A stretch of DNA of 64,000 bases, from positions 1,408,501 to 1,472,500 of the forward strand of contig NZ_OY763930.1 in NCBI RefSeq assembly GCF_963667685.1, read 5' to 3'. Below the pieces are notes generated by a model. That model was not told the DNA's origin. It did not search any database and saw only the letters and a list, made by a program, of their open reading frames with translations. Below, in pieces: positions 1-12,503 of the stretch (positions are counted from its first letter, which is position 1; each line of letters begins with the position of its first letter). A program made the position numbers and the translations under genes. Source of the stretch: Maridesulfovibrio sp. GTDB lineage: Bacteria > Desulfobacterota > Desulfovibrionia > Desulfovibrionales > Desulfovibrionaceae.

Positions 1-308
1 CGCAGACTGGATAAAATATCACAGGTAAAAGGAAAAAGCTTTCCGTTGCGGGCGGCTTCGACCTCCATTGTGATAATCAGAAAACGGCAACGGGTATGGA
101 ATTCCTTACCCAGATCAGGGTCTTCATCAGCAAGGCAACTTGCAATATAGTCCACCCATTCAAGGGCCGGAATGTCAGTTTTCTCCGGCAGAGGATCAAG
201 AAAAGCCCTGCCTAAGGCTTTAAGCCTTTTCTTCATTTCATCAAAATCAATTGTCAGCTCTGCTAAAGTTCCGTCAAAATCAAATACGATTGCTTCTATT
301 TTTTTCAT
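1..308 (-). CDS. HAD-superfamily hydrolase, N-terminal part only
   Basis: The gene runs off the left edge, so only about 102 N-terminal codons are visible. The protein starts MKKIEAIVFDFDGTLAEL, and DFDGT near residues 10-14 is HAD motif I, carrying the nucleophilic Asp and the acid/base Asp. This class mostly dephosphorylates small phosphorylated metabolites (phosphoglycolate phosphatase and beta-phosphoglucomutase types). The cap domain and the remaining motifs lie outside the window, so no substrate can be assigned. It is transcribed divergently from the flavoprotein gene to its right, with 111 bases between them. Confidence 0.8.
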   Translation of the reverse strand, partial: MKKIEAIVFDFDGTLAELTIDFDEMKKRLKALGRAFLDPLPEKTDIPALEWVDYIASCLADEDPDLGKEFHTRCRFLIITMEVEAARNGKLFPFTCDILSSL

Positions 309-335
309 ATTCCGCTAAGTTTTGTACGGTCTTGC

Positions 336-364
336 TTGCCCAAGTGCTAATCAAACGATATAAA
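336..364 (+). promoter_or_regulatory. Candidate sigma70 promoter for the flavoprotein gene
   Basis: TTGCCC at 336-341 (4 of 6 matches to the -35 consensus) and TATAAA at 359-364 (5 of 6 to -10) are separated by exactly 17 bases, in the divergent intergenic region. The transcript would have a leader of about 50 bases before the GTG at 420. This is by eye only. Confidence 0.4.
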
Positions 365-419
365 ATCACAGCTTAATCAAGCAGATATTCCGGTTGTGAA
401 AAGTTATTTAGGAGTCAAT

Positions 420-1562
420 GTGTCCGGTAAATTCGATGTAATTATTGCAGGCGCAGGTCCAACAGGATCAACTGCCGCCCGCATCCTTGCTGGTAAAGGT
501 TTCAAGGTAGCTCTTATAGATAAATCAGAGTTCCCTAGAAAGAAACTCTGTGGCGGTCTTCTGACTTACAAAACCACAGAGGTGTTGAATAAAATATTCG
601 ATTGTGATGTTGATTGCCTTAAAAAAAATGGCATAATCAATTTTGAATCACCAGAATACTCCATCAATTACCGCGATCACAACATCCGGGATGCCCAGTC
701 CACAATACCTTTCCGTTTTATAGACCGGGTGGATTTTGATTACTTCCTTCTGAAAAAAGCCGCAAATGCCGGAGCACATATTTTCACCGGTGAAAAAATC
801 AGCCACTGCAATTATCTGGATGCTGAAATTAAAACAGCATCAAACCATATTTTTAAAGGAAAATACCTCATTGGTGCGGACGGTGTTCATTCAACCATCC
901 GCAACTCAGTACCCTACGATAAAACAAAATGGCGAACGGACATGGCCGCCACCATAGAAATTATTTTCGATGAAAAGGATTACCCACGCAAAGTAACTAA
1001 GCCTGAACTCTACATCGGACATCTTAGAGCTGGATATATCTGGGTTTTTCCCGCAAATGGAAAAGTAGTTACCGGAATAGGTGCGCTTAAACGCTGCACA
1101 AAAGATTTCAAAAAAACCTATATGGATTTTCTGCGCAATCAGGGAATCACAAATCCTGAATCCCTGCCCATGCATGGCTATCCTCTGCCATATGGAAATT
1201 TCATGGAAAATCCATGTTTCGGACGCACTCTGCTCGCTGGAGATGCCGCCGGACTAGTAGAGCCGTTATTCGGTGAAGGAATCTTCTACGCCCTGCAAAC
1301 CGGGCGTTACGCAGCCGAGTCAATAGTCCGCGGTCTGACAGAAAATAAACCAGCTGAACAATTCTATATTGAACGGCTCAATAAATATATTTTCCCCGAA
1401 TTGCGCTATTCAAACTACCTGCGCTGGACACTCTTCTATTCACAGCCGCTCTTAAAACACATGTCATTCAAGGTGATGTTCAAATCCATGCCCAGAATTC
1501 TGGCTGATATGGTACATGGAATCAGGTCTTATAAATTTTTAATGAAAAAAGAATGGGATTAA
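420..1562 (+). CDS. Geranylgeranyl reductase family FAD-dependent oxidoreductase
   Basis: This 380-residue protein has an N-terminal Rossmann FAD motif (DVIIAGAGPTGSTAA, residues about 6-20), a CGGLL segment near residue 45, and the second flavin motif LLAGDAAGLVEPLFGEGI in its last third. That pattern is typical of the geranylgeranyl reductase / digeranylgeranylglycerophospholipid reductase group of flavoproteins, which reduce isoprenoid double bonds; bacterial members often have unknown substrates. I place the start at GTG 420 because AGGAG lies at 410-414, five bases upstream. The longer reading from GTG 396 has no ribosome-binding site and adds eight residues before the typical N-terminus. 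It probably has its own promoter and faces the convergent transporter gene. Confidence 0.8.
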   Translation: MSGKFDVIIAGAGPTGSTAARILAGKGFKVALIDKSEFPRKKLCGGLLTYKTTEVLNKIFDCDVDCLKKNGIINFESPEYSINYRDHNIRDAQSTIPFRFIDRVDFDYFLLKKAANAGAHIFTGEKISHCNYLDAEIKTASNHIFKGKYLIGADGVHSTIRNSVPYDKTKWRTDMAATIEIIFDEKDYPRKVTKPELYIGHLRAGYIWVFPANGKVVTGIGALKRCTKDFKKTYMDFLRNQGITNPESLPMHGYPLPYGNFMENPCFGRTLLAGDAAGLVEPLFGEGIFYALQTGRYAAESIVRGLTENKPAEQFYIERLNKYIFPELRYSNYLRWTLFYSQPLLKHMSFKVMFKSMPRILADMVHGIRSYKFLMKKEWD

Positions 1563-1579
1563 AAATTACGCCGGAGCCA

Positions 1580-2458
1580 TCAAGATTTAATCTGCGACAA
1601 CAACATACCGCAAAGCATCAGCCCACAACCTATTAAGCCTTGTGTTGTAAGGATTTCTCCGAGCAGCAACCACCCTGCAAGTGCAGCAAACACAGACTCC
1701 AGACTAAGGATAATTGCGGCATGGGCGGGCTTGGCTTCCTGCTGGGCAACAACCTGCAAAGTATAGGCCACTCCGACAGACATAAGTCCGCCGTAAAGAA
1801 TGGGTACAATTCCGGCCCAGATGCCAGCAAATGTCATAGTCTCAAAAGAAAATGCACCGATAAAACTGAATGCGGAACAGACAACAAACTGCCCGGCCGC
1901 GAACTTGACAGGATCAATCTTGCTCGACAGCAATGAAATAACAACAACATGCCCGGCAAAAAAGACTGCACACACAAGTACCAACAGATCTCCCATCTCG
2001 ATATGAAAACCTTCATTAACTGAAAGAAGATACATACCGATCACAGCCAGAACCGCACCTATCCATGTAGGAAGCCCGGTCTTCTGCTTGAAAAACAACC
2101 CCATAATAGGAACAAACACTACGTACAGTCCGGTGATAAATCCTGCATTTCCAGCTGTGGTATAAACTAAACCCCACTGCTGGAAAGTTGCGCCCATAAA
2201 AAGAGCCCCGCCGGCAATCAGACTGCCCTTGATAAAACTTTTCTTATCAACTTCAAGATAAGTACCGTCTTTCTTTTTTTCCCGGTCAATGCGCTTGATG
2301 AGCGGAACCAGTGCAGCAGCACCTAGGGCAAAACGGACCGCGTTGAACGTGAGCGGTCCCATAAAGTCCATTCCCACCCGCTGGGCTACAAATGCCGCAC
2401 CCCAGATAATAGCGGTTATGAGCAGTAGCATATCGGCTTTCAGGCTCTTGGTATTCAT
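1580..2458 (-). CDS. DMT-superfamily transporter (EamA family)
   Basis: The 292-residue protein is almost entirely hydrophobic, with about ten membrane segments arranged as two tandem EamA halves. The first half begins LLLITAIIWGAAFVAQR, with the W-G-x-x-F pattern usual for the family, and the second begins near the VLVCAVFFAGHVVVISL segment. Such proteins export or import small metabolites such as amino acids across the inner membrane; the substrate cannot be read from sequence. The ATG at 2458 is preferred over the TTG at 2473 because AAGGA sits just upstream of it. The gene follows the DUF39 gene on the same strand, but a terminator hairpin separates them. Confidence 0.85.
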   Translation of the reverse strand: MNTKSLKADMLLLITAIIWGAAFVAQRVGMDFMGPLTFNAVRFALGAAALVPLIKRIDREKKKDGTYLEVDKKSFIKGSLIAGGALFMGATFQQWGLVYTTAGNAGFITGLYVVFVPIMGLFFKQKTGLPTWIGAVLAVIGMYLLSVNEGFHIEMGDLLVLVCAVFFAGHVVVISLLSSKIDPVKFAAGQFVVCSAFSFIGAFSFETMTFAGIWAGIVPILYGGLMSVGVAYTLQVVAQQEAKPAHAAIILSLESVFAALAGWLLLGEILTTQGLIGCGLMLCGMLLSQIKS

Positions 2459-2477
2459 AAAATCCTTTTTCAAAAAA

Positions 2478-2505
2478 ATCCGGCAGAAAATTAATTCTGC
2501 CGGAT
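2478..2505 (-). terminator. Rho-independent terminator after the DUF39 gene
   Basis: Perfect 11 bp stem (ATCCGGCAGAA / TTCTGCCGGAT) with a six-base loop, followed on the minus strand by seven T residues. It ends the transcript of the gene whose stop is at 2532 and sits just ahead of the transporter start. Confidence 0.85.
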
Positions 2506-2531
2506 TTATAAGATACTGTTATTTATAATCT

Positions 2532-3707
2532 TTATTCAGATACAATCTCTTCAACAGGCTCAGTCAACAGGAATTCACCATTTTCGATCCAATCTTTGAG
2601 CTTGTTAGCAATTTCCAGAGATATGGAATGACTGGTCAAAGGAACTGTTGGGATATCCTTGCCGTTCAAGTTAATGGATCCGGACTTGAGCTCTTCAAGG
2701 GTCACATGGGCGAGGATATTTGCAACGCCATTGGGATAGTCATAACCGTAATCCTTGACCGGCATCTGAATATCTGCATCTGAGACGCCGGTAAACCACG
2801 CTATCTCCTCGTTCAGGATAGGAATCGGTATACCGACACCGATTGATGCGGTACAGCCGTATCCGTGGAAACTGAGCCCTCGGAAATAACGGGCATCCAT
2901 TTCAGATACATTGCTGGATTTAAGCATAAGAGTACCGGACGGAGTAAGCGGTATACCGCGTTCATTACGCTGCGGGTTCGTCACATGCTGTGTTCCGGCC
3001 CCGATAACATAACCTTTGGCTCCGGCGAGGAAAATACGTGTCCCCATACCGATAGTCCGCAGGTAAGGATCATTGAACAGGGGAGAAAGCTGACCCGATG
3101 TAGCAAAGTTCACATTACGCTGATTGGGCTTAAGCGGTCCCATGTATGTGTAAACGGTCCTGCTGGTCATGTTCACCGCGGCATTATAGTTCTGGTAACA
3201 GTTGCGCGGGTTCAGGAGAGTTACGTCCTTGAGATCCTTCAGGGAAACATCTTTTTCTATTTCACGGCGCGGATAGCAGTCGGTTCCGTAAGCTTTTGCT
3301 TTGAGGCGTACTGTTTTTCCGGCAATGAGATCTTCGATTACGTGACCGCCGCCGTATGTGAAACGTCCGGGATGAACTTTATTCAACGGATCATCCGCAG
3401 CGGGCTCTGTCACACCGATGTAGGAATCAACGCCAGCAAGTCCTGCATAAGCTGGAACATTGTTCAGCCAGACCTGCGAAGTCTTAATTAGCGGCGGAAC
3501 CTGCCCGATATTGAAAAACATTCCAGAAGAGCACATGGGAGAGAAAGTCCCGGTGGTGACTACATCTATCTCTTTGGCTGCTTCAACTTTGCCTTTGGAA
3601 CGGACAATATCGACCATTTCTTCAGCATTGACGACTACAGCCTTACCTTTCTTGATACGTTCGTTGATTTCACTGATTGTCTTGGTGACTTCAAAGGTAG
3701 TGGCCAT
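2532..3707 (-). CDS. Homocysteine biosynthesis protein, DUF39/HcyBio family
   Basis: The 391-residue soluble protein matches the DUF39 (HcyBio, COG1900) family known from methanogens and sulfate reducers, where the MA1821 protein is implicated in sulfide incorporation to make homocysteine from aspartate semialdehyde. Family-like features are the conserved Cys in SPMCSSGMFFN (about residues 58-68), the long Gly-rich stretch around YGGGHVIEDL, and DCYPRREIEKDV. Methanogen genomes usually pair this gene with a NIL/ferredoxin partner (MA1822); no such partner is adjacent here. ATG 3707 is chosen because CGGAG precedes it; the track-length version adds 21 atypical residues. The sulfur role is known for the family and inferred here. 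Confidence 0.75.
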   Translation of the reverse strand: MATTFEVTKTISEINERIKKGKAVVVNAEEMVDIVRSKGKVEAAKEIDVVTTGTFSPMCSSGMFFNIGQVPPLIKTSQVWLNNVPAYAGLAGVDSYIGVTEPAADDPLNKVHPGRFTYGGGHVIEDLIAGKTVRLKAKAYGTDCYPRREIEKDVSLKDLKDVTLLNPRNCYQNYNAAVNMTSRTVYTYMGPLKPNQRNVNFATSGQLSPLFNDPYLRTIGMGTRIFLAGAKGYVIGAGTQHVTNPQRNERGIPLTPSGTLMLKSSNVSEMDARYFRGLSFHGYGCTASIGVGIPIPILNEEIAWFTGVSDADIQMPVKDYGYDYPNGVANILAHVTLEELKSGSINLNGKDIPTVPLTSHSISLEIANKLKDWIENGEFLLTEPVEEIVSE

Positions 3708-4053
3708 TTGAAAAGACTCCGGTTGGAATTTGATTTGATGTCTGACCAAAGTTTTCCACAATACATTCAAAATCTATCGCACGAGATGTACACCCCATAG
3801 TGATTTTGAGGGTAGAGTCAGACGAGCAAAGATTGTGGCTTAAATAGCCTCTGATTGCAATTTTATTTTTTTATAGGGGGAGATATTATTTCAATGTTTA
3901 AAAACGTTTTAGAGGGGAATATGCCTTGGCTTAAGCTATATAATAATGTATAAGAACTTCTGGTTGCAGGGGGCGAGGTATTATTGGTTTTTTATTTTTT
4001 TTTATCTTTTTATTTTAGCAACTTATAACACCCCAAAAAAATATATTATTCAC
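3708..4053. other. Candidate replication origin / dnaA upstream region
   Basis: No long gene is seen in these 346 bases. They hold a DnaA-box-like TTTTCCACA at 3752-3760 (one mismatch to TTATCCACA), a weaker box on the other strand at 3834-3842 (TGTGGCTTA), and very AT-rich stretches at about 3850-3895 and 3975-4050 that could serve as an unwinding element. TATAAT at 3939-3944 may be a dnaA promoter -10. A 19-codon ORF at 3894-3953 is treated under findings. Position next to dnaA-dnaN-gyrB-gyrA supports an origin here, but so few boxes means this is inference. Confidence 0.4.
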
Positions 4054-5358
4054 GTGAAAGAAGCACTTAGAAACCATCTTTTAAATTCATGCTCAGATTC
4101 CGAGCTGGCCCGCTGGTACGACCCCATAAATATCGACATTTCCGACGAGAACGGGGAAGTTGTAGTGACTTTCCCTCACGCTTTTTTCGGGCAATGGTTC
4201 AAGTCCAGTATTCAGGACCGCTTTGAAGAACAACTGGGACAATTTCTGGGGAATGGATTCTCCGTATCATACTCCAATAACGGTTCGTTCGGCTCAACCG
4301 TTCAGGAACAGCCTGTAAGTGTGAAAAAAATCGATTTTCCCTTCGGGCATAACTTCACCTTTGAAAATTTCCTGATCAGCAAAAAAAACTACTTTCCCCT
4401 TGCCTCAGCCAAGGAGGTCGCCCGTGTCGAGAATGTATCATTCAACCCATTTGTAATCTGCGGCAAGAGCGGGGCTGGGAAGTCACATCTATTGAAAGCC
4501 ATTGCCAATGAAGTATGCAAGAAAGTTGACCGCGAAAAAATATTCATTGGTAACGTTGATGACATGCAGAATATATACTCGGTCCGATTCAGCGGAGACC
4601 TCATGCGTGCCAGAAATTATTTTTTTGAATTCGAGTACTTATTCCTCGACGATCTCAAACAGATTAAAAAATACGAACACCTGCAGCAGGAGCTTATTTC
4701 CATTTTCAACAACTTTTATGAACATGGAAAACAAATGGTATTCAGCTGCTCCGATAAATTGGCTTCCTACGACTTTTTGAACAAAAACCTGAAATCAAGA
4801 CTGGAATGGGGACTGATAGTCACCCTGAAAAGACCTGACCTTGAGATCAGGGCCAAATATATTCAGAAGCAGTGCAGACTGAAAAAACTGCCCTTGAGCA
4901 AAGATCAGATCCTTACTCTATCCCAGCGTTTTCAGGACTTCAGATATTTGCAGGGCATCATCATCAAACTTTCTGCATTCCGTGAACTTGTGCGCAAGAA
5001 CATGGATGACCGGGATTTTGAACATATCCTGAGCAACACGGAAGAAAAGGCCGACGAGACACTTACCCCGGAGTATGTGATTGAGTCAGTAGCCTCCCAC
5101 TTCAATCTCAAACCTTCCGACCTTACAGGCAGCAAAAGGCACAAGATGGTTGCCCACGCCAGGCAGGTGGCCATGTACCTTTGCCGGGATCTTTTAGGCA
5201 TATCCTACCCAGCCCTAGGTCGGACTTTTGGAGGTAAAGACCACTCGACTGTACTATATTCTGTAAAAAAAATACAAGAATTACAGAGGGATGATAAGGT
5301 TTTGAAAAGACTGTTGATAGACTTGAAGAATAAATGTCTTTTGCGTGTCTCAAACTGA
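4054..5358 (+). CDS. dnaA: Chromosomal replication initiator DnaA
   Basis: DnaA binds origin boxes, oligomerises with ATP and melts the origin. Domain I is recognisable from residue 2 (LRNHLL... then RWYDPINI, matching the W-x-x-P pattern). AAA+ motifs follow: Walker A GKSGAGKSH (about 136-144), Walker B YLFLDDL (about 195-201), sensor I FSCSD, and a sensor II region FRYLQG. Domain IV carries the DNA-binding signature GGKDHSTV (about 392-399). The 470-residue reading from ATG 3946 adds 36 hydrophobic, low-complexity residues encoded by AT-rich DNA right after a TATAAT box, so GTG 4054 (434 residues) is preferred although it has no clear ribosome-binding site. Sensor and Walker B sequences are divergent from E. 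coli DnaA. Confidence 0.93.
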   Translation: MKEALRNHLLNSCSDSELARWYDPINIDISDENGEVVVTFPHAFFGQWFKSSIQDRFEEQLGQFLGNGFSVSYSNNGSFGSTVQEQPVSVKKIDFPFGHNFTFENFLISKKNYFPLASAKEVARVENVSFNPFVICGKSGAGKSHLLKAIANEVCKKVDREKIFIGNVDDMQNIYSVRFSGDLMRARNYFFEFEYLFLDDLKQIKKYEHLQQELISIFNNFYEHGKQMVFSCSDKLASYDFLNKNLKSRLEWGLIVTLKRPDLEIRAKYIQKQCRLKKLPLSKDQILTLSQRFQDFRYLQGIIIKLSAFRELVRKNMDDRDFEHILSNTEEKADETLTPEYVIESVASHFNLKPSDLTGSKRHKMVAHARQVAMYLCRDLLGISYPALGRTFGGKDHSTVLYSVKKIQELQRDDKVLKRLLIDLKNKCLLRVSN

Positions 5359-5492
5359 CAAAGTTCCAAACGAGTGTAGGTTTGTTACTCAAATGCTACA
5401 GGAATTGTTTGTAAAAAATCTTTAAATTTTAAACACTTACACAAGTAAGAAACATAAGAACCGACCTTATAAAAAAAACAAGGAGAATATAT

Positions 5493-9052
<3,560 letters not shown>

Positions 9053-9063
9053 TTGGAGAAAAA

Positions 9064-11517
9064 ATGTCTCAAATTACGATTGAAGAAGAGCTTAAAAAAT
9101 CGTACCTCGAGTACTCTTTAAGCGTTATCATAGGCCGTGCGATCCCTGATGTAAGGGACGGGCTTAAGCCTGTTCACAGGCGTATTCTTTATGCCATGCA
9201 CGAGCTTGGAAACACCTACAACCGGTCATACAAGAAATCGGCCCGTGTTGTCGGTGACGTAATCGGTAAATACCACCCCCACGGTGACTCTGCTGTGTAT
9301 GATGCCTTGGTCCGTATGGCGCAGGAATTTTCCATGCGTGATCCCCTTGTTGACGGTCAGGGTAACTTCGGTTCTATCGACGGAGATGCCGCAGCGGCAA
9401 TGCGTTATACTGAAGCAAGGATGTCTAAACTCAGTTCCGAGTTTCTGGCCGACCTTGAGAAAAAGACAGTCGACTTCCGCGATAACTACGATAACTCCCT
9501 GCAGGAACCTTCAGTTCTGCCCACCAAGGTGCCAAACCTTCTGCTGAACGGTACTTCCGGTATCGCAGTTGGTATGGCCACCAACATTCCGCCGCACAAC
9601 CTAGGTGAGCTGATCAACGGTACTATGCACCTGCTCGATAATCCCGAGTGTGAGATAGAGGACCTGATGGACTACATCAAAGGTCCTGACTTTCCTACCG
9701 GTGCGCTGTGTTTCGGCGGCAAGGGACTTCGTGAAGCTTATTTGACAGGACGCGGCTCTATCAAAATTCGCGGTGTTGTGAATATTGAAGAGAAAAAGAA
9801 CGGCCGCCAGTCTATCGTTATCACCGAGATTCCTTATGCCTTGAACAAATCAAGCATGGTAGAAAAGATCGCGCAGCTGGTTGGTGAAGGTAGAATTGAA
9901 GGTGTATCCGACCTGCGTGACGAATCCGACCGTAAAGGTATCCGCGTAGTTGTAGACCTTAAAAAGGGTGCAATTCCTGATATCATCATTAACTCCCTCT
10001 ATAAGTTTACGCAGCTTGAACAGAGCTTCGGCATCAACATGATGGCTGTTTCCGGCAACCGCCCGCAGCTCATGAACCTGAAACAGGTTTTGGTGGCTTT
10101 CCTGGAACACCGCCGTGAAGTCATTATCCGACGCACTCGCTTTGATCTAGATAAGTGCGAAAAAAGAGCTCATATTCTCGAAGGGTTGCGCATCGCACTC
10201 GATAATATCGACGAAGTAGTAAAAATAATTCGCGCTTCCAAAAACGGTGATGATGCACGTATTGCTTTGATGGACCGTTTTGAACTCTCGAAAGTACAGG
10301 CTCAGGCTATTCTTGACATGCGTTTGCAGAGGTTGACCAACCTTGAGCACGAAAAACTTCTCGAAGAATACGCTGAAATCCTCAAAAAGATCGAATACTT
10401 CAAGTCCATCCTTGCCAATGAGGAAGTCTTGAAGGGTGTTATACGTGACGAACTGGCCGACATTAAGGCCAATTACGCAACAGAGCGCAAAACCATACTC
10501 ATGGATCATAACCCTGATGATATCGACATCGAAGATCTTATTCCCGATGACGATGCGGTTATCACTCTTTCCAGACGTGGTTACATCAAGCGTACCCCGC
10601 TTTCTAACTACCAGAAGCAGAAGCGCGGAGGTAAAGGTATCGCAGGTGTTCAGACCAAGGATGGTGACTTCATCCACACTTTCCTGACCACCTCAAATCA
10701 CCAGTACCTGCTGCTGTTCACTTCCAAAGGCAAGATGTTCAAAATCAAGGTTCACCAGGTTCCGGAAGCAAGCCGTATTGCCCGTGGAGCGCATATTGCC
10801 AACCTGCTGCCTCTTGAAAAGGACGAAACCATTGCCACCGCAATGACCATGCGCGAATTTGAAGAAGAGTGCTTTTTCCTGTTCGTAACCAAAAACGGCA
10901 TGGTTAAACGTTCGTCCATCGCCCTTTACCGCAATTGCCGTCAATCCGGTATCCGTGCTGTTGCACTTAAGGACGGGGATGAACTGATTACGGTTAAAGA
11001 GGTCAGCCCCGGTTCTGAGGCTGTACTCGTAACGAGGAACGGTACTTCAATCCGTTTCAGCTGCCAGGATGCGAGAGCAATGGGACGTGTTGCCAGCGGT
11101 GTTAAAGGGATTGCTTTGCGTCCCGGTGACGCTGTTGTTTCCGGTGTTGTTACCGGTGACGAGGAACGCGTTCAACTGCTCACCATTTCCGAAGGCGGTT
11201 ATGGAAAGCGGACTGATATTGAACAACATCGTTTGCAGACCCGAGGCGGAAAAGGCATCATCAGCATGAGGGTGACCACTAAGACCGGCAAAGTTCTTGG
11301 TTCCATCATGGTTTCCCCTGAGGATGAGGTTGTACTGCTTACTTCCGGTAATAAAATTATCCGTATGGGTGTGAAAGATGTATCCCTTGTCGGCCGTGCG
11401 ACTCAGGGCGTAAGGCTCGTACGCATGGATGACGGAGATCATGTAGTCGGATTTGACCTTGTTCAAGAAGCAACCGACGATGCTGTCTCTGAATATGAAG
11501 GCGACGAATCTGAATAA
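9064..11517 (+). CDS. gyrA: DNA gyrase subunit A
   Basis: GyrA carries the DNA-cleaving tyrosine and the DNA-wrapping domain of gyrase. In the 817 residues the catalytic Tyr is residue 115 (AMRYTEARM), and the quinolone-determining region reads [10 protein letters not shown] with Ser76 and Asp80 at the positions of E. coli Ser83 and Asp87, i.e. the susceptible type. The GyrA box is QKRGGKG (519-525), a conservative variant of QRRGGKG, which identifies gyrase rather than topoisomerase IV. Six-bladed C-terminal repeats follow, with an acidic tail. GGAG lies just upstream of the ATG. The stop overlaps the next start as TAATG. Confidence 0.97.
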   Translation: MSQITIEEELKKSYLEYSLSVIIGRAIPDVRDGLKPVHRRILYAMHELGNTYNRSYKKSARVVGDVIGKYHPHGDSAVYDALVRMAQEFSMRDPLVDGQGNFGSIDGDAAAAMRYTEARMSKLSSEFLADLEKKTVDFRDNYDNSLQEPSVLPTKVPNLLLNGTSGIAVGMATNIPPHNLGELINGTMHLLDNPECEIEDLMDYIKGPDFPTGALCFGGKGLREAYLTGRGSIKIRGVVNIEEKKNGRQSIVITEIPYALNKSSMVEKIAQLVGEGRIEGVSDLRDESDRKGIRVVVDLKKGAIPDIIINSLYKFTQLEQSFGINMMAVSGNRPQLMNLKQVLVAFLEHRREVIIRRTRFDLDKCEKRAHILEGLRIALDNIDEVVKIIRASKNGDDARIALMDRFELSKVQAQAILDMRLQRLTNLEHEKLLEEYAEILKKIEYFKSILANEEVLKGVIRDELADIKANYATERKTILMDHNPDDIDIEDLIPDDDAVITLSRRGYIKRTPLSNYQKQKRGGKGIAGVQTKDGDFIHTFLTTSNHQYLLLFTSKGKMFKIKVHQVPEASRIARGAHIANLLPLEKDETIATAMTMREFEEECFFLFVTKNGMVKRSSIALYRNCRQSGIRAVALKDGDELITVKEVSPGSEAVLVTRNGTSIRFSCQDARAMGRVASGVKGIALRPGDAVVSGVVTGDEERVQLLTISEGGYGKRTDIEQHRLQTRGGKGIISMRVTTKTGKVLGSIMVSPEDEVVLLTSGNKIIRMGVKDVSLVGRATQGVRLVRMDDGDHVVGFDLVQEATDDAVSEYEGDESE

Positions 11518-12308
11518 TGAAAAGATTCATGATTATAATTATCGCATCCCTGTTGCTTATGGCTCAGGGGTGCGATAAAACGAAAGATAATACTTCTAAA
11601 GTTATCGATAGGGCTCGCTCTAATTTTATCAGCGGATTCTATGTTGATTCAGAAAAGGGTTTTGAAAGATATCTTCAGGATAACCCGCAGGGGCCGCATC
11701 GCTTGGAAGCATGGAAGTATCTGGTCAAGATTGCTTCTGAGGTGCGTCATGACAGTGCTCGCGGTGCAGCAATCCTTGAAGCCATGTATCTTGAGTTTGG
11801 ACATAATCCTGAACTTGCAGCGACTCTAAAGCGCGAACTGGCAGAAATGTATATTCGTACCGGACAATACAAAATAGCAGTGGAAGCTCTTGAGAAAAGT
11901 CTGGAATTTCAGGATCAGCCGCAGGAACAGCTCGATTTAACTCGAACACTTCTGGCTGAATCATTTCGCTCGCTCAGAAATTATGACCTTGCCATTTACA
12001 CGTATAGCGACATAGCAAAGTCCACCAAGAATAAAACGACTAAAGCGCGCGCTATTTTTGAGATGGCTCATACCCTGACCTTGATTCAAGCATGGGAGAG
12101 GGCTGAATCAGAGCTGGATAAATTGATAAAAATGACTGATGTTCCAGTGGAAATTAAGGCAGAAGCAGCATTTATGCTCGCAGATATTTATGAAAACCGG
12201 CACGAATACAAAAGAGCTGCCGAACTGCTTGAAACAATCGTCGATACCTACCCGAATCCTTATGCTGTTCGTTATAAGCTAGATTATTTACAGGAAAAAT
12301 TTGATTAA
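11517..12308 (+). CDS. TPR-repeat lipoprotein
   Basis: The 263-residue protein begins with a lipoprotein signal, [19 protein letters not shown], in which Cys19 would be lipidated after signal peptidase II cleavage, although the -3 to -1 residues (A-Q-G) are only a loose lipobox. The mature part is built of tetratricopeptide-like helical pairs (for example MYIRTGQYKIAVEALEKSLEF, AEMYIRTGQY, and AELLETIVDTYPNP), consistent with an envelope scaffold of the BamD/YfiO or YbgF kind. It is translationally coupled to gyrA through a TAATG overlap and closes this operon; a functional link to gyrase is not implied. The exact role is unknown. Confidence 0.8.
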   Translation: MKRFMIIIIASLLLMAQGCDKTKDNTSKVIDRARSNFISGFYVDSEKGFERYLQDNPQGPHRLEAWKYLVKIASEVRHDSARGAAILEAMYLEFGHNPELAATLKRELAEMYIRTGQYKIAVEALEKSLEFQDQPQEQLDLTRTLLAESFRSLRNYDLAIYTYSDIAKSTKNKTTKARAIFEMAHTLTLIQAWERAESELDKLIKMTDVPVEIKAEAAFMLADIYENRHEYKRAAELLETIVDTYPNPYAVRYKLDYLQEKFD

Positions 12309-12311
12309 AGC

Positions 12312-12350
12312 TGTTTTGAACTTGTGAGTGTTTCTTGCAAGTTCAAAACA
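12312..12350. terminator. Hairpin after the gyrA operon
   Basis: Perfect 13 bp inverted repeat (TGTTTTGAACTTG / CAAGTTCAAAACA) with a 13-base loop begins three bases after the TPR lipoprotein stop. There is no T-run after it on the plus strand, so it may stabilise the 3' end instead of terminating. Confidence 0.55.
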
Positions 12351-12503
12351 ATTCAACGGCATAAAATACAATTCACGACCCTTCCGCAATAAATCCACTA
12401 ACTACAGATAATAATATTTAAGACCGTCGTCCGGGGTGAAGTATCAGGTCGATATATTCTTATTTGATATTAGCTCCATGATAAGTCGCTATTTTATATT
12501 ATT

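Noticed and set aside
2865-3491. 208-residue reading frame on the plus strand
   Set aside because: Antisense to the DUF39 gene; composition is that of a shadow frame.
3946-4053. N-terminal extension of dnaA from ATG 3946
   Set aside because: The 36 residues are encoded by poly-T/A DNA right after a TATAAT box, and domain I of DnaA begins at the GTG 4054; the extension has no counterpart in the family.
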